A stretch of 64,000 nucleotides of DNA from Aquimixticola soesokkakensis (GTDB lineage: Bacteria; Pseudomonadota; Alphaproteobacteria; Rhodobacterales; Rhodobacteraceae). The notes under the pieces are model-generated. The model was not told the origin of the DNA and ran no database searches. It was given only the letters and a program-made list of their open reading frames with translations. Within the stretch, counting starts at the first letter, position 1. Every line of letters starts with the position of its first letter. The position numbers and the translations under genes were made by a program. Positions 47,102-56,693 of the stretch are shown here, one piece after another. The stretch spans positions 25,794 to 89,793 of the forward strand of contig NZ_FWFS01000013.1 of NCBI RefSeq assembly GCF_900172375.1, written 5' to 3'.

Positions 47102-47130
47102 ACAGGCCTGAATAGGCCTGAACTGGCCTG
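47101..47130. repeat. 10-bp tandem repeat, three units
   Basis: AACAGGCCTG, AATAGGCCTG and AACTGGCCTG follow each other directly after the thioesterase stop. Each unit contains the palindrome AGGCCT or TGGCC. Confidence 0.85.
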
Positions 47131-47177
47131 TCCACGGACGGATTGAATTTCACGCGCGAGAAGCTGCACAGGCAATC

Positions 47178-47206
47178 TTGACGTTGCCGAAGGCTTCGAT
47201 TAGCTA
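47178..47206 (+). promoter_or_regulatory. Likely promoter of tRNA-Gly
   Basis: TTGACG (47178-47183) and TAGCTA (47201-47206) are separated by 17 bases and lie just upstream of the tRNA. The -35 is strong and the -10 weak. Confidence 0.5.
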
Positions 47207-47219
47207 AAGCCCACACGGC

Positions 47220-47293
47220 GCGGGTGTTGTGTAATGGTAAGACCTCAGCCTTCCAAGCTGATGACACGGGTTCGATTCCCGTCACCCGCTCCA
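47220..47293 (+). tRNA. tRNA-Gly (anticodon TCC)
   Basis: A 74-base cloverleaf. The acceptor stem is GCGGGTG/CACCCGC. The anticodon stem TCAGC/GCTGA closes the loop CTTCCAA with anticodon TCC at 47252-47254. The T arm is CGGGTTCGATTCCCG. CCA is encoded. It reads GGA and GGG codons. Confidence 0.97.
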
Positions 47294-47319
47294 GTTTCCC
47301 GCCATGCACGCCGCACGCC

Positions 47320-48366
47320 CTAGATATTTTCGGGCGTGATGATTTCGAAGGGGACCGTGCGATGGATGGTGGCGCCTTGCGCGCCGCTGTTTGCGCCGCT
47401 GTTGAGCACCTCGATCATCGTCGCAACGAGGGTATTTGAGGTCGGTTCCAACGGGTGGGCCAGCGCGGCGGTGATCAACCCTTCCGACAGGCCGCGGCGT
47501 GTTTCGGGCCCGATGTCGCGGCAAATCAGCTTGATGGACTTGCGCCGCGCAACAGGGATTTCACGCAGCGCACGCAGCACCCCCGAAATCCCGCCGCCGA
47601 CAATGAATATGCCCAGCAACTTGTCCTCGGTCTGCAAGAGATCGCGCACCATTTCATAGGCGCGATCCGGTTCTTCGTTGGTCGCCTGGCTTTGGGCAAC
47701 GGTCAGATGCGGCGCATATTCGCGGATGAGCGAGCGGAAACTGGCATCGGCGACATCCTGACATTGATACCGCGGATTCCCCTGGAAAACGGCAATATGG
47801 CCCTCTTCATTGGTCATTTGCGAAATAAGCCATGCCGCCGTGCGCCCGATTTTCCAGTTGTCCGTGCCGACAAAGGCGGCGCGTTCAGGGGCGGATTGAT
47901 CGGTGATATAGGGAATGACGGGGATGCCCCGCTCGGACAGGGTGCGGATCGTCTGGCCGATTTGGGGATGATCGGCCGCGATCAGCGACACCGCGTCACA
48001 GCGTTCACCGAGCGACAAAAGACGCGCAGAGATATTTTCTGGCGTTAACGTATCAACAAACTCAATGACGGGCTCTACGATATCGAGTTGCCGGCGGTGG
48101 CAGGCGGCGGTGATTTCACGGCTGAACAGTTGATAGAGGTCACGCGATGATTGCTGCAACAAAAAACCAAGCCGATAGGTCGGGGCGTTTTTCTTGATCT
48201 GGTCCTCGATGGTGCCGAGCCCGTAAAACCCGATCTTTTCCGCTGCAATTTGAATGCGTTGTGCGGTTGCTGCTTTCACATTCGAGTGGCCGGAAAGCAG
48301 ACGATTAACGGTGGCGATCGAGACACCGGCTTCTTGTGCAAGGCTGGCAATCGTCGGGCGTTTCAT
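47320..48366 (-). CDS. LacI-family transcriptional regulator of the cyclitol-like locus
   Basis: A 348-residue LacI/GalR regulator. The N-terminal HTH is TIASLAQEAGVSIATVNRLLSG, followed by a hinge and a periplasmic-binding-like effector domain (TYRLGFLLQQSSRDLYQ onward). It is divergent from the ABC transporter genes and most likely represses them until a sugar or cyclitol binds. The ATG at 48366 is preferred because AAGG lies 9 bases upstream; the ATG at 48372 is too close to it. Confidence 0.93.
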   Translation of the reverse strand: MKRPTIASLAQEAGVSIATVNRLLSGHSNVKAATAQRIQIAAEKIGFYGLGTIEDQIKKNAPTYRLGFLLQQSSRDLYQLFSREITAACHRRQLDIVEPVIEFVDTLTPENISARLLSLGERCDAVSLIAADHPQIGQTIRTLSERGIPVIPYITDQSAPERAAFVGTDNWKIGRTAAWLISQMTNEEGHIAVFQGNPRYQCQDVADASFRSLIREYAPHLTVAQSQATNEEPDRAYEMVRDLLQTEDKLLGIFIVGGGISGVLRALREIPVARRKSIKLICRDIGPETRRGLSEGLITAALAHPLEPTSNTLVATMIEVLNSGANSGAQGATIHRTVPFEIITPENI

Positions 48367-48397
48367 CGGCATTATCCTTGTATTTCGCGCAAAATCT

Positions 48398-48426
48398 GTA
48401 TCACAATGAATGACACAAAATGATAC
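48398..48426. promoter_or_regulatory. Candidate LacI-type operator
   Basis: GTATCA (48398-48403) and TGATAC (48421-48426) form an inverted repeat with a 17-base centre in the AT-rich divergent region between the regulator and the binding-protein gene. The arms are farther apart than in a classical LacI site, so this is tentative. Confidence 0.4.
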
Positions 48427-48531
48427 TATTGCAAGATTAATAATTTTTTTGTGTTTTTTTAAATCAGGCCATGACGTAGAACCTTGTCATCGAGTCTTCC
48501 GGGGGAGGAAGGCGCTAGGGAGGTGTAACAT

Positions 48532-49506
48532 ATGAATAAATTCAAACGCATAGCCACAAGTTCCGCCGTCGCGATGGTCGCGGCCTGTAGTGCTGGGGCT
48601 GTGATGGCGGCAGATATCTTTGTCGTTGGCGGCAAGCCCGACGATCCTTTTTGGTCGATCGTCAAGCGCGGTGCCGAAGATGCGGGTCTGGTCGCTGAAG
48701 CTCAGGGTGGCTCCGTCACCTGGCTCGGGCCGCAAAACTACGACAATCTCGGCGTCGATGCCGCGGAACTGATCCGTCAGGCGATTGCGCAGGGCGCAGA
48801 TGCCATCGTGGGCCCCGATTGGGTGCCCGATGCGATGGACCCTGCTTTCGAGGCTGTGGTCGATGCCGGCATTCCGCTGATCATTTACAACGCAGGTGGC
48901 ATCGAGGCCGCCGACAAGCTGGGCGCGATGAATTACATCGGCTCGGACGACTATGAAAACGGCAAGGCCGCTGGCACCTATTTTGCCGAGCAGGGCCTCA
49001 CATCGCTGGTCTGCATCAACTCCCTGCCGGGCACGTCCAACATCGAGGACAACTGCTCTGGTATGGTCGATGGGATTACGGCGGCAGGCGGCACTGGCGA
49101 GGTTTTGCCACTGCCCGCGACCTCCTTTGGGAACGCGACGGCCGTGGCGCAGGCGGTGAAGGCCTATTTGCTGCAACATCCTGAAGTCACAGGGATTTAT
49201 ACCATTGGCCAAGGGGATACCAACGCGGCGATCAACGGCGTGATGCAGTCGGGGAAAACCGGCACTGTGCAAGTCGGCGGTCTCAACATGGACGAAACGA
49301 TCCTCAACAGTATCAAGGACGGCAAGCAACTTTTTGCCATTGATCAACAGGGCTACATGCAGGGGTATCTGGCTGTGTCGATCCTGAATGGCTACGTCAA
49401 CTACGGCCTGTCGATCCCGACCCGCGAGATTCTCACCGGTCCGGGCATCGTGGATGCGTCCAACGTTGACAGCACGCTTGAGGGCGTAAAGGCCGGAACC
49501 CGCTAG
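48532..49506 (+). CDS. Periplasmic sugar/cyclitol-binding protein of an ABC importer
   Basis: A 324-residue protein with a signal peptide (residues 1-26, ending AVMA/ADIF). The mature part has the ribose-binding-protein fold of the simple-sugar class: DIFVVGGKPDDPFWSIVKRG at the start and YTIGQGDTNAAINGV near 225. Two cysteines in the segment CINSLPGTSNIEDNC may form a disulfide. It hands the ligand to the two permeases encoded next. GGGAGG lies before the start. The ligand is not identified; the downstream IolG/IolE/IolH-like genes suggest a cyclitol. Confidence 0.93.
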   Translation: MNKFKRIATSSAVAMVAACSAGAVMAADIFVVGGKPDDPFWSIVKRGAEDAGLVAEAQGGSVTWLGPQNYDNLGVDAAELIRQAIAQGADAIVGPDWVPDAMDPAFEAVVDAGIPLIIYNAGGIEAADKLGAMNYIGSDDYENGKAAGTYFAEQGLTSLVCINSLPGTSNIEDNCSGMVDGITAAGGTGEVLPLPATSFGNATAVAQAVKAYLLQHPEVTGIYTIGQGDTNAAINGVMQSGKTGTVQVGGLNMDETILNSIKDGKQLFAIDQQGYMQGYLAVSILNGYVNYGLSIPTREILTGPGIVDASNVDSTLEGVKAGTR

Positions 49507-49570
49507 GGGCTTCTTCTGTCTGCACGCATCCGTTGTGCGGCGCGCCCTCGGGCGGGCCGCCGACAGGACT

Positions 49571-49611
49571 GCGACCGGATCAGTACCCACGGAGGGCAAC
49601 GGTCCGGTCGC
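49571..49611 (+). promoter_or_regulatory. Intergenic hairpin between binding-protein and permease genes
   Basis: GCGACCGGA (49571-49579) pairs with TCCGGTCGC (49603-49611). Hairpins here often protect the upstream mRNA and raise the binding-protein level above that of the permeases. No long T run follows, so it need not stop transcription fully. Confidence 0.55.
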
Positions 49612-49637
49612 TTACTTTTCCAAAGCGAGGAAATTCA

Positions 49638-50690
49638 ATGGCTTCTGCCACTCAACCCCCTGTCACAGCGCCTACAGCACGTCTCGGCCAAGGGATTTCA
49701 AGCGCTTTTGCGCGCCTTGTGAGACGTCCCGAAGCGGGGTCGTTTCTGGGGATGATTGCTGTCTTTGTGTTTTTCGTCCTAGCCGCCGGGCAGGTCTTCG
49801 TATCGCCCGCAGGCTTTGCGAGCTGGCTGAATGTTGCCGCTGAAATCGGCATCGTTGCGCTGCCCATCGGCCTGTTGATGATCGCGGGCGAGTTGGACCT
49901 GTCGATCGGCGCGATCATTCCGGCCTCCTCCCTGACGGTCGCGGTCATCGCGGGGTTTTTCGGCCTGCCGGACGGGGTGGCGGTGATCGCGGCCCTTGGC
50001 CTCGGGCTGGCTGTGGGGTTTGTGAACGGAACGCTGGTCAATCGCACGGCGGTGCCATCGCTGATCATCACCATCGGGACGATGTTTGCGGTCATGGGGC
50101 TGACGCTTGGCCTGTCGGTGATGGTCACCGGCTCGACCTCAGCCTCCCTTCAGCCCGCACCGCAGGCCAAAGCCCTGCTGGGCCAGTTTGTCGGCGGCAT
50201 GTTTCAGATCACGATTTTCTGGTGGCTGGGTTTTGTCGCAGTGGTGGCCTACATCCTGCATGTTTCCCCCATCGGCAACTGGATCTACGCGCTTGGCGGT
50301 GACCGGATTTCGGCGCGCAATGCGGGCATTCCGACCGAACGTCTCACTGTGGGTGTGTTTATGCTTTCAGGACTTTGCGCCGCCTTTGTGGGCGTGAGCC
50401 AGGTCATGGTCTACCAAAGCGCGCAGGTTGCGGGCGGGCAGTCGTTTATTTTCAATTCGATCATGTGTGTGGTGATCGGCGGCGTGTTGTTGACGGGGGG
50501 CTTTGGCTCGGTTCTGGGGATTGTCTTGGGCACCATCACCTTCTCGATGGTCAACCAAGGCATCTATTTCACCAGTTTCGACCCCAATTTCGGCTCGATC
50601 ATCATTGGCGCGCTTCTGCTTGTGGCGGTGCTTATGAACGACACGTTCCGCCAGATGGCACTGTCCTACACCAGCAAGAAAAAGACATGA
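49638..50690 (+). CDS. ABC transporter permease, first of two paralogues
   Basis: A 350-residue membrane protein of the simple-sugar (RbsC-like) permease family. The motif [17 protein letters not shown] marks the family, and NAGIPTERLTVGVFMLSGLCAAFVG the ATPase-contact region. About 8-10 membrane segments are expected. It shares most of its layout with the next gene, so the pair may form a heterodimeric channel. The ATG at 49638 has GCGAGGAAA upstream. Confidence 0.93.
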   Translation: MASATQPPVTAPTARLGQGISSAFARLVRRPEAGSFLGMIAVFVFFVLAAGQVFVSPAGFASWLNVAAEIGIVALPIGLLMIAGELDLSIGAIIPASSLTVAVIAGFFGLPDGVAVIAALGLGLAVGFVNGTLVNRTAVPSLIITIGTMFAVMGLTLGLSVMVTGSTSASLQPAPQAKALLGQFVGGMFQITIFWWLGFVAVVAYILHVSPIGNWIYALGGDRISARNAGIPTERLTVGVFMLSGLCAAFVGVSQVMVYQSAQVAGGQSFIFNSIMCVVIGGVLLTGGFGSVLGIVLGTITFSMVNQGIYFTSFDPNFGSIIIGALLLVAVLMNDTFRQMALSYTSKKKT

Positions 50691-50700
50691 GGGCCGCAAG

Positions 50701-51699
50701 ATGACTTCCTTTTCCTTTGGCGCTTTGCTGCGCCGCCCCGAAGCGGGCGCTGCCCTTAGTCTCATCGCCGTTGCTGCCTTTTTCGTGCTCTTTGGCGGTG
50801 TGAAACTGGGCAATTTCCTGGGGGCGGCAAGCTGGCTTAATTTCGCGGCCAATCTTGGCATCGTGGCGCTCCCTGTGGGACTGTTGATGATCGCGGGCGA
50901 GCTGGACATTTCCATCGGCGCGATGATCCCTGCAGGGTCGATGAGCATCGCGGTGGTGTCGGGCTACTACGGCCAGCCGATCCTCGTCGGCATCGCGGTA
51001 TCGCTCGGGCTTGGGGTGGTTGTGGGGCTGGTGAACGGCTATCTCACCATCAAAACCTCCGTGCCCTCGCTGATCATCACGCTCGCCACCCTTGTTGCCA
51101 TGCAGGGCCTCGTGCTGTCGGCCTCCGTGCTGCTGACGGGCAACGCCTCGGTCGCCCTGGCCGCGCCGGACTGGGCCAAAGCGGTGTTTGGCACGCTTTT
51201 GGGCGGCAGCTACCAGATCATCATCCTGTGGTGGGTGGCGATGGTGGGGGGCTATGCCTTTGTCATCCACATGACCCCCGTCGGGAACTGGTTGTTCGCC
51301 ATGGGCGGCGACAAAACCAGCGCGCGCAACGCGGGCATTCAGACCGACCGCATGACCGTCTGGCTTTTTGTCCTCTCGGCTACATCGGCCAGTTTCGTCG
51401 GGATGTGCGGCGCGATCCTGTTCAATTCGGCGCAGGTCTCGGGGGGGATGAACTACATCTTTAACGCCATCGTGTCGGTGGTGGTGGGGGGTGTTTTGCT
51501 GACGGGGGGCTTTGGCTCTGTGATCGGTATTCTTTTTGGCACGCTGACCTTCGCGGTGGTCAACCAGGGCATCTATTTCACTAATATCGACCGCAACTGG
51601 TCGAGCCTGATCATCGGCGTGATGTTGTTGCTTGCCGTGCTCATGAACAATTCATTTCGCAACATGGCGCTGAGCTACAGCCCGAAGAAAAAGAAGTAA
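50701..51699 (+). CDS. ABC transporter permease, second of two paralogues
   Basis: A 332-residue permease close to the preceding one: both have [18 protein letters not shown] (or a near match), the NYIFN/SFIFNSI segment and [13 protein letters not shown]. It starts 10 bases after the first permease stop with a weak Shine-Dalgarno sequence and ends 10 bases before the ATPase gene. The two likely arose by duplication and form the membrane part of one importer. Confidence 0.93.
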   Translation: MTSFSFGALLRRPEAGAALSLIAVAAFFVLFGGVKLGNFLGAASWLNFAANLGIVALPVGLLMIAGELDISIGAMIPAGSMSIAVVSGYYGQPILVGIAVSLGLGVVVGLVNGYLTIKTSVPSLIITLATLVAMQGLVLSASVLLTGNASVALAAPDWAKAVFGTLLGGSYQIIILWWVAMVGGYAFVIHMTPVGNWLFAMGGDKTSARNAGIQTDRMTVWLFVLSATSASFVGMCGAILFNSAQVSGGMNYIFNAIVSVVVGGVLLTGGFGSVIGILFGTLTFAVVNQGIYFTNIDRNWSSLIIGVMLLLAVLMNNSFRNMALSYSPKKKK

Positions 51700-51709
51700 G
51701 GAGCGCCAA

Positions 51710-52504
51710 ATGACCCATCCTGTTCTGGAATTGCGCAACGTAAACAAGTCCTTCGGGCCGATTGACGTGCTGCACGATATTTCGCTTTCGGTAAAGGCAG
51801 GCGAAGTGATCTGCCTGCTTGGCGACAATGGTGCGGGAAAATCGACGCTGATCAAAACGCTCGCGGGTGTGCATAAACCCACCTCGGGGGAGATGCTGAT
51901 GGACGGGGCGCCTGTCAGCTTTGCGCGGCCCAAAGATGCGGCGGATCGCGGCATTGCGACCGTTCACCAATTTGGCGGGACCTTTCCGCTGATGACCATC
52001 GGGCGGTCGTTCTTTGTGGGGGTAGAACCCACCAAAGGCTTTGGTCCGTTCAAAATTTTTGACCGCAAGACCGCCAATGCCGTCGCTGTCAAAGCGGTTC
52101 AGGAATTTGGCATTACCCGCATTGATGACGGTGACCGTCTGATTGGCGGGCTGTCGGGCGGGGAGCGCCAGTCGCTGGCCATCGCGCGGGCGCTGCACTT
52201 CGGGGCGCGTGTTTTGATCCTCGACGAGCCCACGGCCGCCCTTGGTGTCAAACAGGCGAGCCATGTGTTGCGCGTCGTGATGGAAGCCAAAAAGCGTGGC
52301 GTTGCGGTGATTTTCATCACCCACCAGGTCACCCACGCGATGGCCGTTGGCGATCACTTCGCGGTGCTCATTCGCGGCGCATTGGCTGCCAGTTTTGCCA
52401 AGGGTGAAAAATCGCGCGACGAAATCACCGATCTGATGGCCGGCGGCGAGGCGCTTGCCGATCTCGATGCGCATCTCGACGACGCAGCCGCCACCGTTTC
52501 CTGA
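51710..52504 (+). CDS. ABC transporter ATP-binding protein, single nucleotide-binding domain
   Basis: A 264-residue ATPase. Walker A is GDNGAGKST at about residues 38-46, the Q-loop is in [11 protein letters not shown], the signature is [15 protein letters not shown], and Walker B is [11 protein letters not shown]. Many sugar importers of this class use a roughly 500-residue double-domain ATPase (RbsA); this one has only one domain, like FrcA of rhizobia, so a homodimer should power the transporter. AAGGAG precedes the start. Confidence 0.95.
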   Translation: MTHPVLELRNVNKSFGPIDVLHDISLSVKAGEVICLLGDNGAGKSTLIKTLAGVHKPTSGEMLMDGAPVSFARPKDAADRGIATVHQFGGTFPLMTIGRSFFVGVEPTKGFGPFKIFDRKTANAVAVKAVQEFGITRIDDGDRLIGGLSGGERQSLAIARALHFGARVLILDEPTAALGVKQASHVLRVVMEAKKRGVAVIFITHQVTHAMAVGDHFAVLIRGALAASFAKGEKSRDEITDLMAGGEALADLDAHLDDAAATVS

Positions 52505-52522
52505 CGCCAAAACGCTTTCCTG

Positions 52523-52572
52523 CACGGCCCTTTTCAAGGGGTGATCCATCTTCCGTTGCGGAAGGGGCCGTG
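52523..52572 (+). promoter_or_regulatory. Hairpin between the transporter and catabolic genes
   Basis: CACGGCCC (52523-52530) pairs with GGGCCGTG (52565-52572), with further pairing inside. It could slow transcription or separate the transporter mRNA from the catabolic genes. It lacks a clear T run, so it is not a complete terminator. Confidence 0.5.
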
Positions 52573-52605
52573 TTCTTGCAACCAAATTTCAAAGGCAGTT
52601 GCCCC

Positions 52606-53511
52606 ATGAAAATCGCCATCGACCCCTTTATGCACCGCCATTTGTCCCTTGAGGACATGCCCGCCAAAGTCAAGGAATTGGGCTTTGACTGGATCGAACT
52701 CTCGCCGCGCGGCGATTTCCTCGAATGGTTCAAAGCGCCGCGCGTCTTCCCCGACCGGATCAAAGCGCTGAAAAAGTCGTTGAAAGACAACGAAGTGGGC
52801 ATCGCCTCCCTGCTGCCGATGTATCGCTGGGCCTCCAATGACGAGGCCGAGCGAAAGGCGGCGGTAAAACATTGGAAGCGCGCCATCGAGATTGCGGTCG
52901 AGCTGGAAGTCGACACGATGAACTCGGAATTCGGGCGCGGCCCGCATCCCGACAAGGGGTCGTGCTATTGCTGTCACACCGGTTCGATGATCGAGACCTG
53001 CGAAGACGCATGGTGGCGTTCCATGGACGAACTTGTGCCCATTCTAGAGCGCGAAGGCATCCAGTTGAACGTCGAGCCGCATCCCGAGGATTGGTGCGAA
53101 ACCCTGCAACCCGCGCTCGACATCATCCGCACGGTGAACTCGAAAAGCGTCAAGTTTCTCTACTGCGCGCCCCATACGTTTTACTTTGGCGATGACACCA
53201 AAGCGATGCTGCGCGAGGCCAAAGATGTGCTGGCGCATGTTCATGTGGGGGACACGTTCAACCACAAGGCAAGCTCGGGCCTGCGGTATATTCTCAATCC
53301 TCCGGGCACCAGCGCGCGCGTCCACCAGCACCTCAATATCGGTCAGGGCGAAGTGCCATGGGACGACTTTTTCGGCACGCTGGCCGAGATCGGCTTTGAT
53401 GGCATCATGACCGCCTGCGTCTTTGCCTGGGAAGACAAAGCGGATGAAAGCGGCCATTTCATGCGCGCCGAGATGCAGCGCTACATCGACATGTATTGGG
53501 GCAAAAAATGA
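52606..53511 (+). CDS. IolH-like TIM-barrel protein
   Basis: A 301-residue sugar-phosphate isomerase/epimerase-type TIM barrel. [20 protein letters not shown] at the start, the PHTFYFGDD segment and [18 protein letters not shown] near 230 strongly recall IolH of inositol operons, whose exact reaction is not settled. A cysteine-rich insert, GSCYCCHTG, lies near residue 125 and is not in the IolH form I recall. The start is the ATG at 52606. Its stop overlaps the IolG-like start (ATGA), so they are coupled. Confidence 0.87.
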   Translation: MKIAIDPFMHRHLSLEDMPAKVKELGFDWIELSPRGDFLEWFKAPRVFPDRIKALKKSLKDNEVGIASLLPMYRWASNDEAERKAAVKHWKRAIEIAVELEVDTMNSEFGRGPHPDKGSCYCCHTGSMIETCEDAWWRSMDELVPILEREGIQLNVEPHPEDWCETLQPALDIIRTVNSKSVKFLYCAPHTFYFGDDTKAMLREAKDVLAHVHVGDTFNHKASSGLRYILNPPGTSARVHQHLNIGQGEVPWDDFFGTLAEIGFDGIMTACVFAWEDKADESGHFMRAEMQRYIDMYWGKK

Positions 53512-54512
53512 CGCTACGCGTTGGGGTTATCGGCACGGGGATGATCGGTCAGGATCACATCCGCCGTCTCACAAAAGTGCTTTCCGGCGTGACCGTCACC
53601 GGTGTCAGCGACATCGACGCGACCCGCGCCGCCTCTGTCGCCCCTGCCGGGGCACAGGTCTTTGCCACGGCGCAGGATCTGATCGGATCCGACAGCGTGG
53701 ATGGGGTCGTGATCTGCTCGTGGGGACCCTCGCATGAGGACCAGCTTTTGGCCTGTATCGCCGCTGGCAAGCCGGTGTTTTGCGAAAAGCCTCTGGTTAC
53801 TTCGCAAGCTGCAGCCCTCAAGGTCATGGCCGCCGAAGTCGCCTTCGGGCGGCGGTTGGTCCAGGTCGGTTTCATGCGCCGCTTTGACGCCGACTACCGC
53901 CGCCTCAAGGCGGTGATCGACGCAGGCACCCTGGGCGCGCCGCTGATGTACAAATCCGTGCATCGCAACGCGAGCGTGCCGGAGGGGCTTTATACCAGCG
54001 AGATGCCGCTCAATGACACGCTGGTGCATGATGCGGATATTTCGCGCTGGTTGCTGGGCGAAGAGGTCGCAGGCGTCGAAGTGCGCGTGCCCCGCCGCTC
54101 CAGCCGTGGCGGTGATCTGCGCGATCCTGTGGTGGTGTTGCTGACCATGCGGTCGGGCGCCATCGTCGATGTCGAGATTTCGGTAAACGTGGCCTATGGT
54201 TATGACATTCGCGGCGAGGTGAGTTGCGAGACCGGGATTGCGGCGCTGCCCAATCGTCCCGCGACCGTGATCACCGACCAGTTCGGCATCCGCCAAGCCA
54301 TCCCTGAAGATTGGCGCGAGCGCTTTATCGAGGCCTACGATCAGGAGTTTCGCGAGTGGATCGCTGCCGCAGGGCAGGGGACAGCCACGGGTCCCTCCAC
54401 CTGGGATGGCTATGCCGCCACGCTGGTGGCCGATGCCGCTTTGCGGGCGGTGGAAACGGGCGGCTCCGAACCCGTATCCATGTGCGAAAAACCTTCAATT
54501 TACTTTTCATAA
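53508..54512 (+). CDS. Inositol 2-dehydrogenase-like oxidoreductase (IolG-type)
   Basis: A 334-residue Gfo/Idh/MocA oxidoreductase. [18 protein letters not shown] is the NAD-binding loop, CEKPL carries the catalytic lysine, [18 protein letters not shown] follows, and [13 protein letters not shown] holds the aspartate/histidine of the active site. These match IolG, which oxidises myo-inositol (and often other inositols) at C2 to an inosose with NAD+. It is coupled to the IolH-like gene and is probably the first step of the pathway. Confidence 0.88.
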   Translation: MTLRVGVIGTGMIGQDHIRRLTKVLSGVTVTGVSDIDATRAASVAPAGAQVFATAQDLIGSDSVDGVVICSWGPSHEDQLLACIAAGKPVFCEKPLVTSQAAALKVMAAEVAFGRRLVQVGFMRRFDADYRRLKAVIDAGTLGAPLMYKSVHRNASVPEGLYTSEMPLNDTLVHDADISRWLLGEEVAGVEVRVPRRSSRGGDLRDPVVVLLTMRSGAIVDVEISVNVAYGYDIRGEVSCETGIAALPNRPATVITDQFGIRQAIPEDWRERFIEAYDQEFREWIAAAGQGTATGPSTWDGYAATLVADAALRAVETGGSEPVSMCEKPSIYFS

Positions 54513-54549
54513 CAAAACCCTGATCGGGTTTACCTGAGGAATATGCTCC

Positions 54550-55722
54550 ATGATCAATGGTGAAAGAACGATCCAACGCCCTCTTCGCTGGGGCATGGTG
54601 GGCGGCGGACGCACGGGGCAGGTGGGCTATAAGCACCGCACGGGCGCGCTGCGCGACGGGACCTATCAGCTGGTGGCAGGGGCGTTTGACCTTGATGCCG
54701 CGCGCGGTGTGGATTTCGGCACCAACCTGGGCGTGGCCGAAGAGCGCTGCTATGCCACCTACCAAGCGTTGATTGCGGGCGAAACCGCGCGCGCCGATGG
54801 CGTCGATGTGGTCTCGGTGGCGACGCCCAACTTCACCCATTTCGAAATCACCAAGGCGCTGCTGAATGCCGGCATCCATGTGATCTGCGAAAAGCCTTTG
54901 TTTTTCACCGTGGCCGAATGCGACGAGATTGCCGCGCTGGCGGCAGAAAAGAACCTGATCGTGGGCGTTACCTACGGGTTCACCGGCCATCCGCTGGTCC
55001 ATCAGATGGCCGCGATGGTGGCCAAGGGGATGTTGGGCGACATTCGCATCGTCGATTTGCAATACACCCATGGCTTCAACGCGGGCGACGATGTGGGCGC
55101 GGGCGAGGCGGTGAAATGGCGCACCAACCCTGCAACGGCGGGGGCGACCTTTGTGCTCGGCGATATCGGCACCCATCTCTACTACCTCTCAGAGATCGTC
55201 CTGCCCGAACTGAAAATCGAAAAATTGCTCTGCGATCGCAAGGCCTTCATCGCGACCCGCGCGCCGCTTGAAGATCACGCCACCGTGCTGACGCACTATA
55301 GCAACGGTGCACGCGGGCGGCTTTGGGTGTCCTCTGTCAACGCGGGCAATATGGGCTCGCAGCGCTATCGCTTTGTGGGTTCCAAGGCCTCGGTGGAATG
55401 GTCCGACAGCCATCCCGACCAGCTGCTGTACGACGTGCAGGGCGAACCCAACCAGATCTTGCACCACGGCATGCCCTATCTTGAAGCCGAGGGTCTGAAA
55501 TACGACCGCATGGGCGGCTTGCACACCGAGGGTTTGGGCGATGCGTGGTCCAACATCTACCTTTGGATTGCCCAGGCCATCGACGCAAAAATGCGCGGCG
55601 ACGAGGCGTTTCTGGCCACCCATCACTACCCCGACATCCACGCGGGCACCGAAGGCGTGCGCTGGCTGGAAAACTGCGTGCGCTCGGCCGATGCCGGCAG
55701 CGCGTGGGTCGATTTCGAATAA
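54550..55722 (+). CDS. Second Gfo/Idh/MocA oxidoreductase of the locus
   Basis: A 390-residue oxidoreductase, longer than the first. LRWGMVGGGRTGQVGYKHR is the nucleotide-binding loop, CEKPLFF the catalytic lysine segment, and LGDIGTHLYYL the aspartate/histidine pair. This longer class includes IolG2/scyllo- or other inositol dehydrogenase-like proteins, and also dehydrogenases of 3-keto sugars. It could act on a second position of the ring or on a stereoisomer. AGGA lies upstream of the start. Confidence 0.85.
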   Translation: MINGERTIQRPLRWGMVGGGRTGQVGYKHRTGALRDGTYQLVAGAFDLDAARGVDFGTNLGVAEERCYATYQALIAGETARADGVDVVSVATPNFTHFEITKALLNAGIHVICEKPLFFTVAECDEIAALAAEKNLIVGVTYGFTGHPLVHQMAAMVAKGMLGDIRIVDLQYTHGFNAGDDVGAGEAVKWRTNPATAGATFVLGDIGTHLYYLSEIVLPELKIEKLLCDRKAFIATRAPLEDHATVLTHYSNGARGRLWVSSVNAGNMGSQRYRFVGSKASVEWSDSHPDQLLYDVQGEPNQILHHGMPYLEAEGLKYDRMGGLHTEGLGDAWSNIYLWIAQAIDAKMRGDEAFLATHHYPDIHAGTEGVRWLENCVRSADAGSAWVDFE

Positions 55723-55746
55723 CCCTCTGTTCAGGAGATTGCAGAG

Positions 55747-56688
55747 ATGAAACTTTCCATTTGTACCGATGTGATGGCCGATCTGTCCTTCACCGAAATG
55801 CTCGACAAATGCGTGGCACTTGGTGTCGAGGGCATCGAGATGACTGGCGGTGGCTGGTCGCGCGGGCCGCATTTTCGCGCCGATGAACTGCTGGCCGACA
55901 AGGGCTTGTTGACGTCCAAACTCGCGGAAATCAGTGCGCGCGGGCTTGAAATCGCTGCGCTCAACTGCTCGGCCAACCCGCTGGATCCCGGCGCGATGGG
56001 CGCGCGCCACCTCAAGGAAATGAAAGACACCATCCGGCTTGCGGGCGAGATTGGTGTCAAAAAGATCGTCACCATGTCCGGGCTTCCCGAAGCGGCCCCC
56101 GGCGATACGGTGCCCAACTGGCTGGTCTATACCAAAAGCTGGCCCGATGAGATGCCCGAGCGCGACCGCTACCAATGGGAAGACCGCGCTTTCCCGCTGT
56201 GGCACGATCTGGTGACACATGCAGGTGCCTGCGGCGTCGAGAAAATCGCGCTGGAAAACTTCTCCGCGATGCTTGTGTGGAACCCCGAGACCCTGTTTCG
56301 TCTGCGCGACGAGGTGGGGCCGGTCGTGGGCATGAACCTTGATCCCTCGCATCTGATGTGGATGGGGGCAGACCCGATTGCCTCGGCGCGCGCTCTGGGC
56401 GATGCCATCCACCATGTCCACGGCAAAGACACCCGCATCGAGCGCGGCCTGTCGGATGTCAACGGGCTGCTGGAAACCAAGGAGGTGACCGATGTCGTCA
56501 ACCGCGCGTGGAACTATGTGGCGGTGGGCGCGGGCCATGACCTGAAGTGGTGGAAGGAATTCTTTTCCGTCGTCGGCATGCTTGGCTACAACGGCTGGGT
56601 GTCGCTGGAAATGGAAGATTTCACCATGTCTACCGAGGCGGGAATCCAGTCTTCCATCGACGCGCTCAAAGCCACCATCATCCGGTAA
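55747..56688 (+). CDS. Sugar-phosphate isomerase/epimerase-type TIM-barrel protein
   Basis: A 313-residue AP-endonuclease-2-like TIM barrel. Metal ligands are likely in ALENFSAML, MNLDPSHLMWMG, HVHGKDTRIE and the final SLEMED. It resembles isomerases often found beside Gfo/Idh/MocA dehydrogenases, where they act on keto-sugars or keto-cyclitols. CAGGAG lies upstream of the start. It starts 24 bases after the preceding dehydrogenase gene and six bases before the next gene. Confidence 0.85.
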   Translation: MKLSICTDVMADLSFTEMLDKCVALGVEGIEMTGGGWSRGPHFRADELLADKGLLTSKLAEISARGLEIAALNCSANPLDPGAMGARHLKEMKDTIRLAGEIGVKKIVTMSGLPEAAPGDTVPNWLVYTKSWPDEMPERDRYQWEDRAFPLWHDLVTHAGACGVEKIALENFSAMLVWNPETLFRLRDEVGPVVGMNLDPSHLMWMGADPIASARALGDAIHHVHGKDTRIERGLSDVNGLLETKEVTDVVNRAWNYVAVGAGHDLKWWKEFFSVVGMLGYNGWVSLEMEDFTMSTEAGIQSSIDALKATIIR

Positions 56689-56693
56689 AGCGC

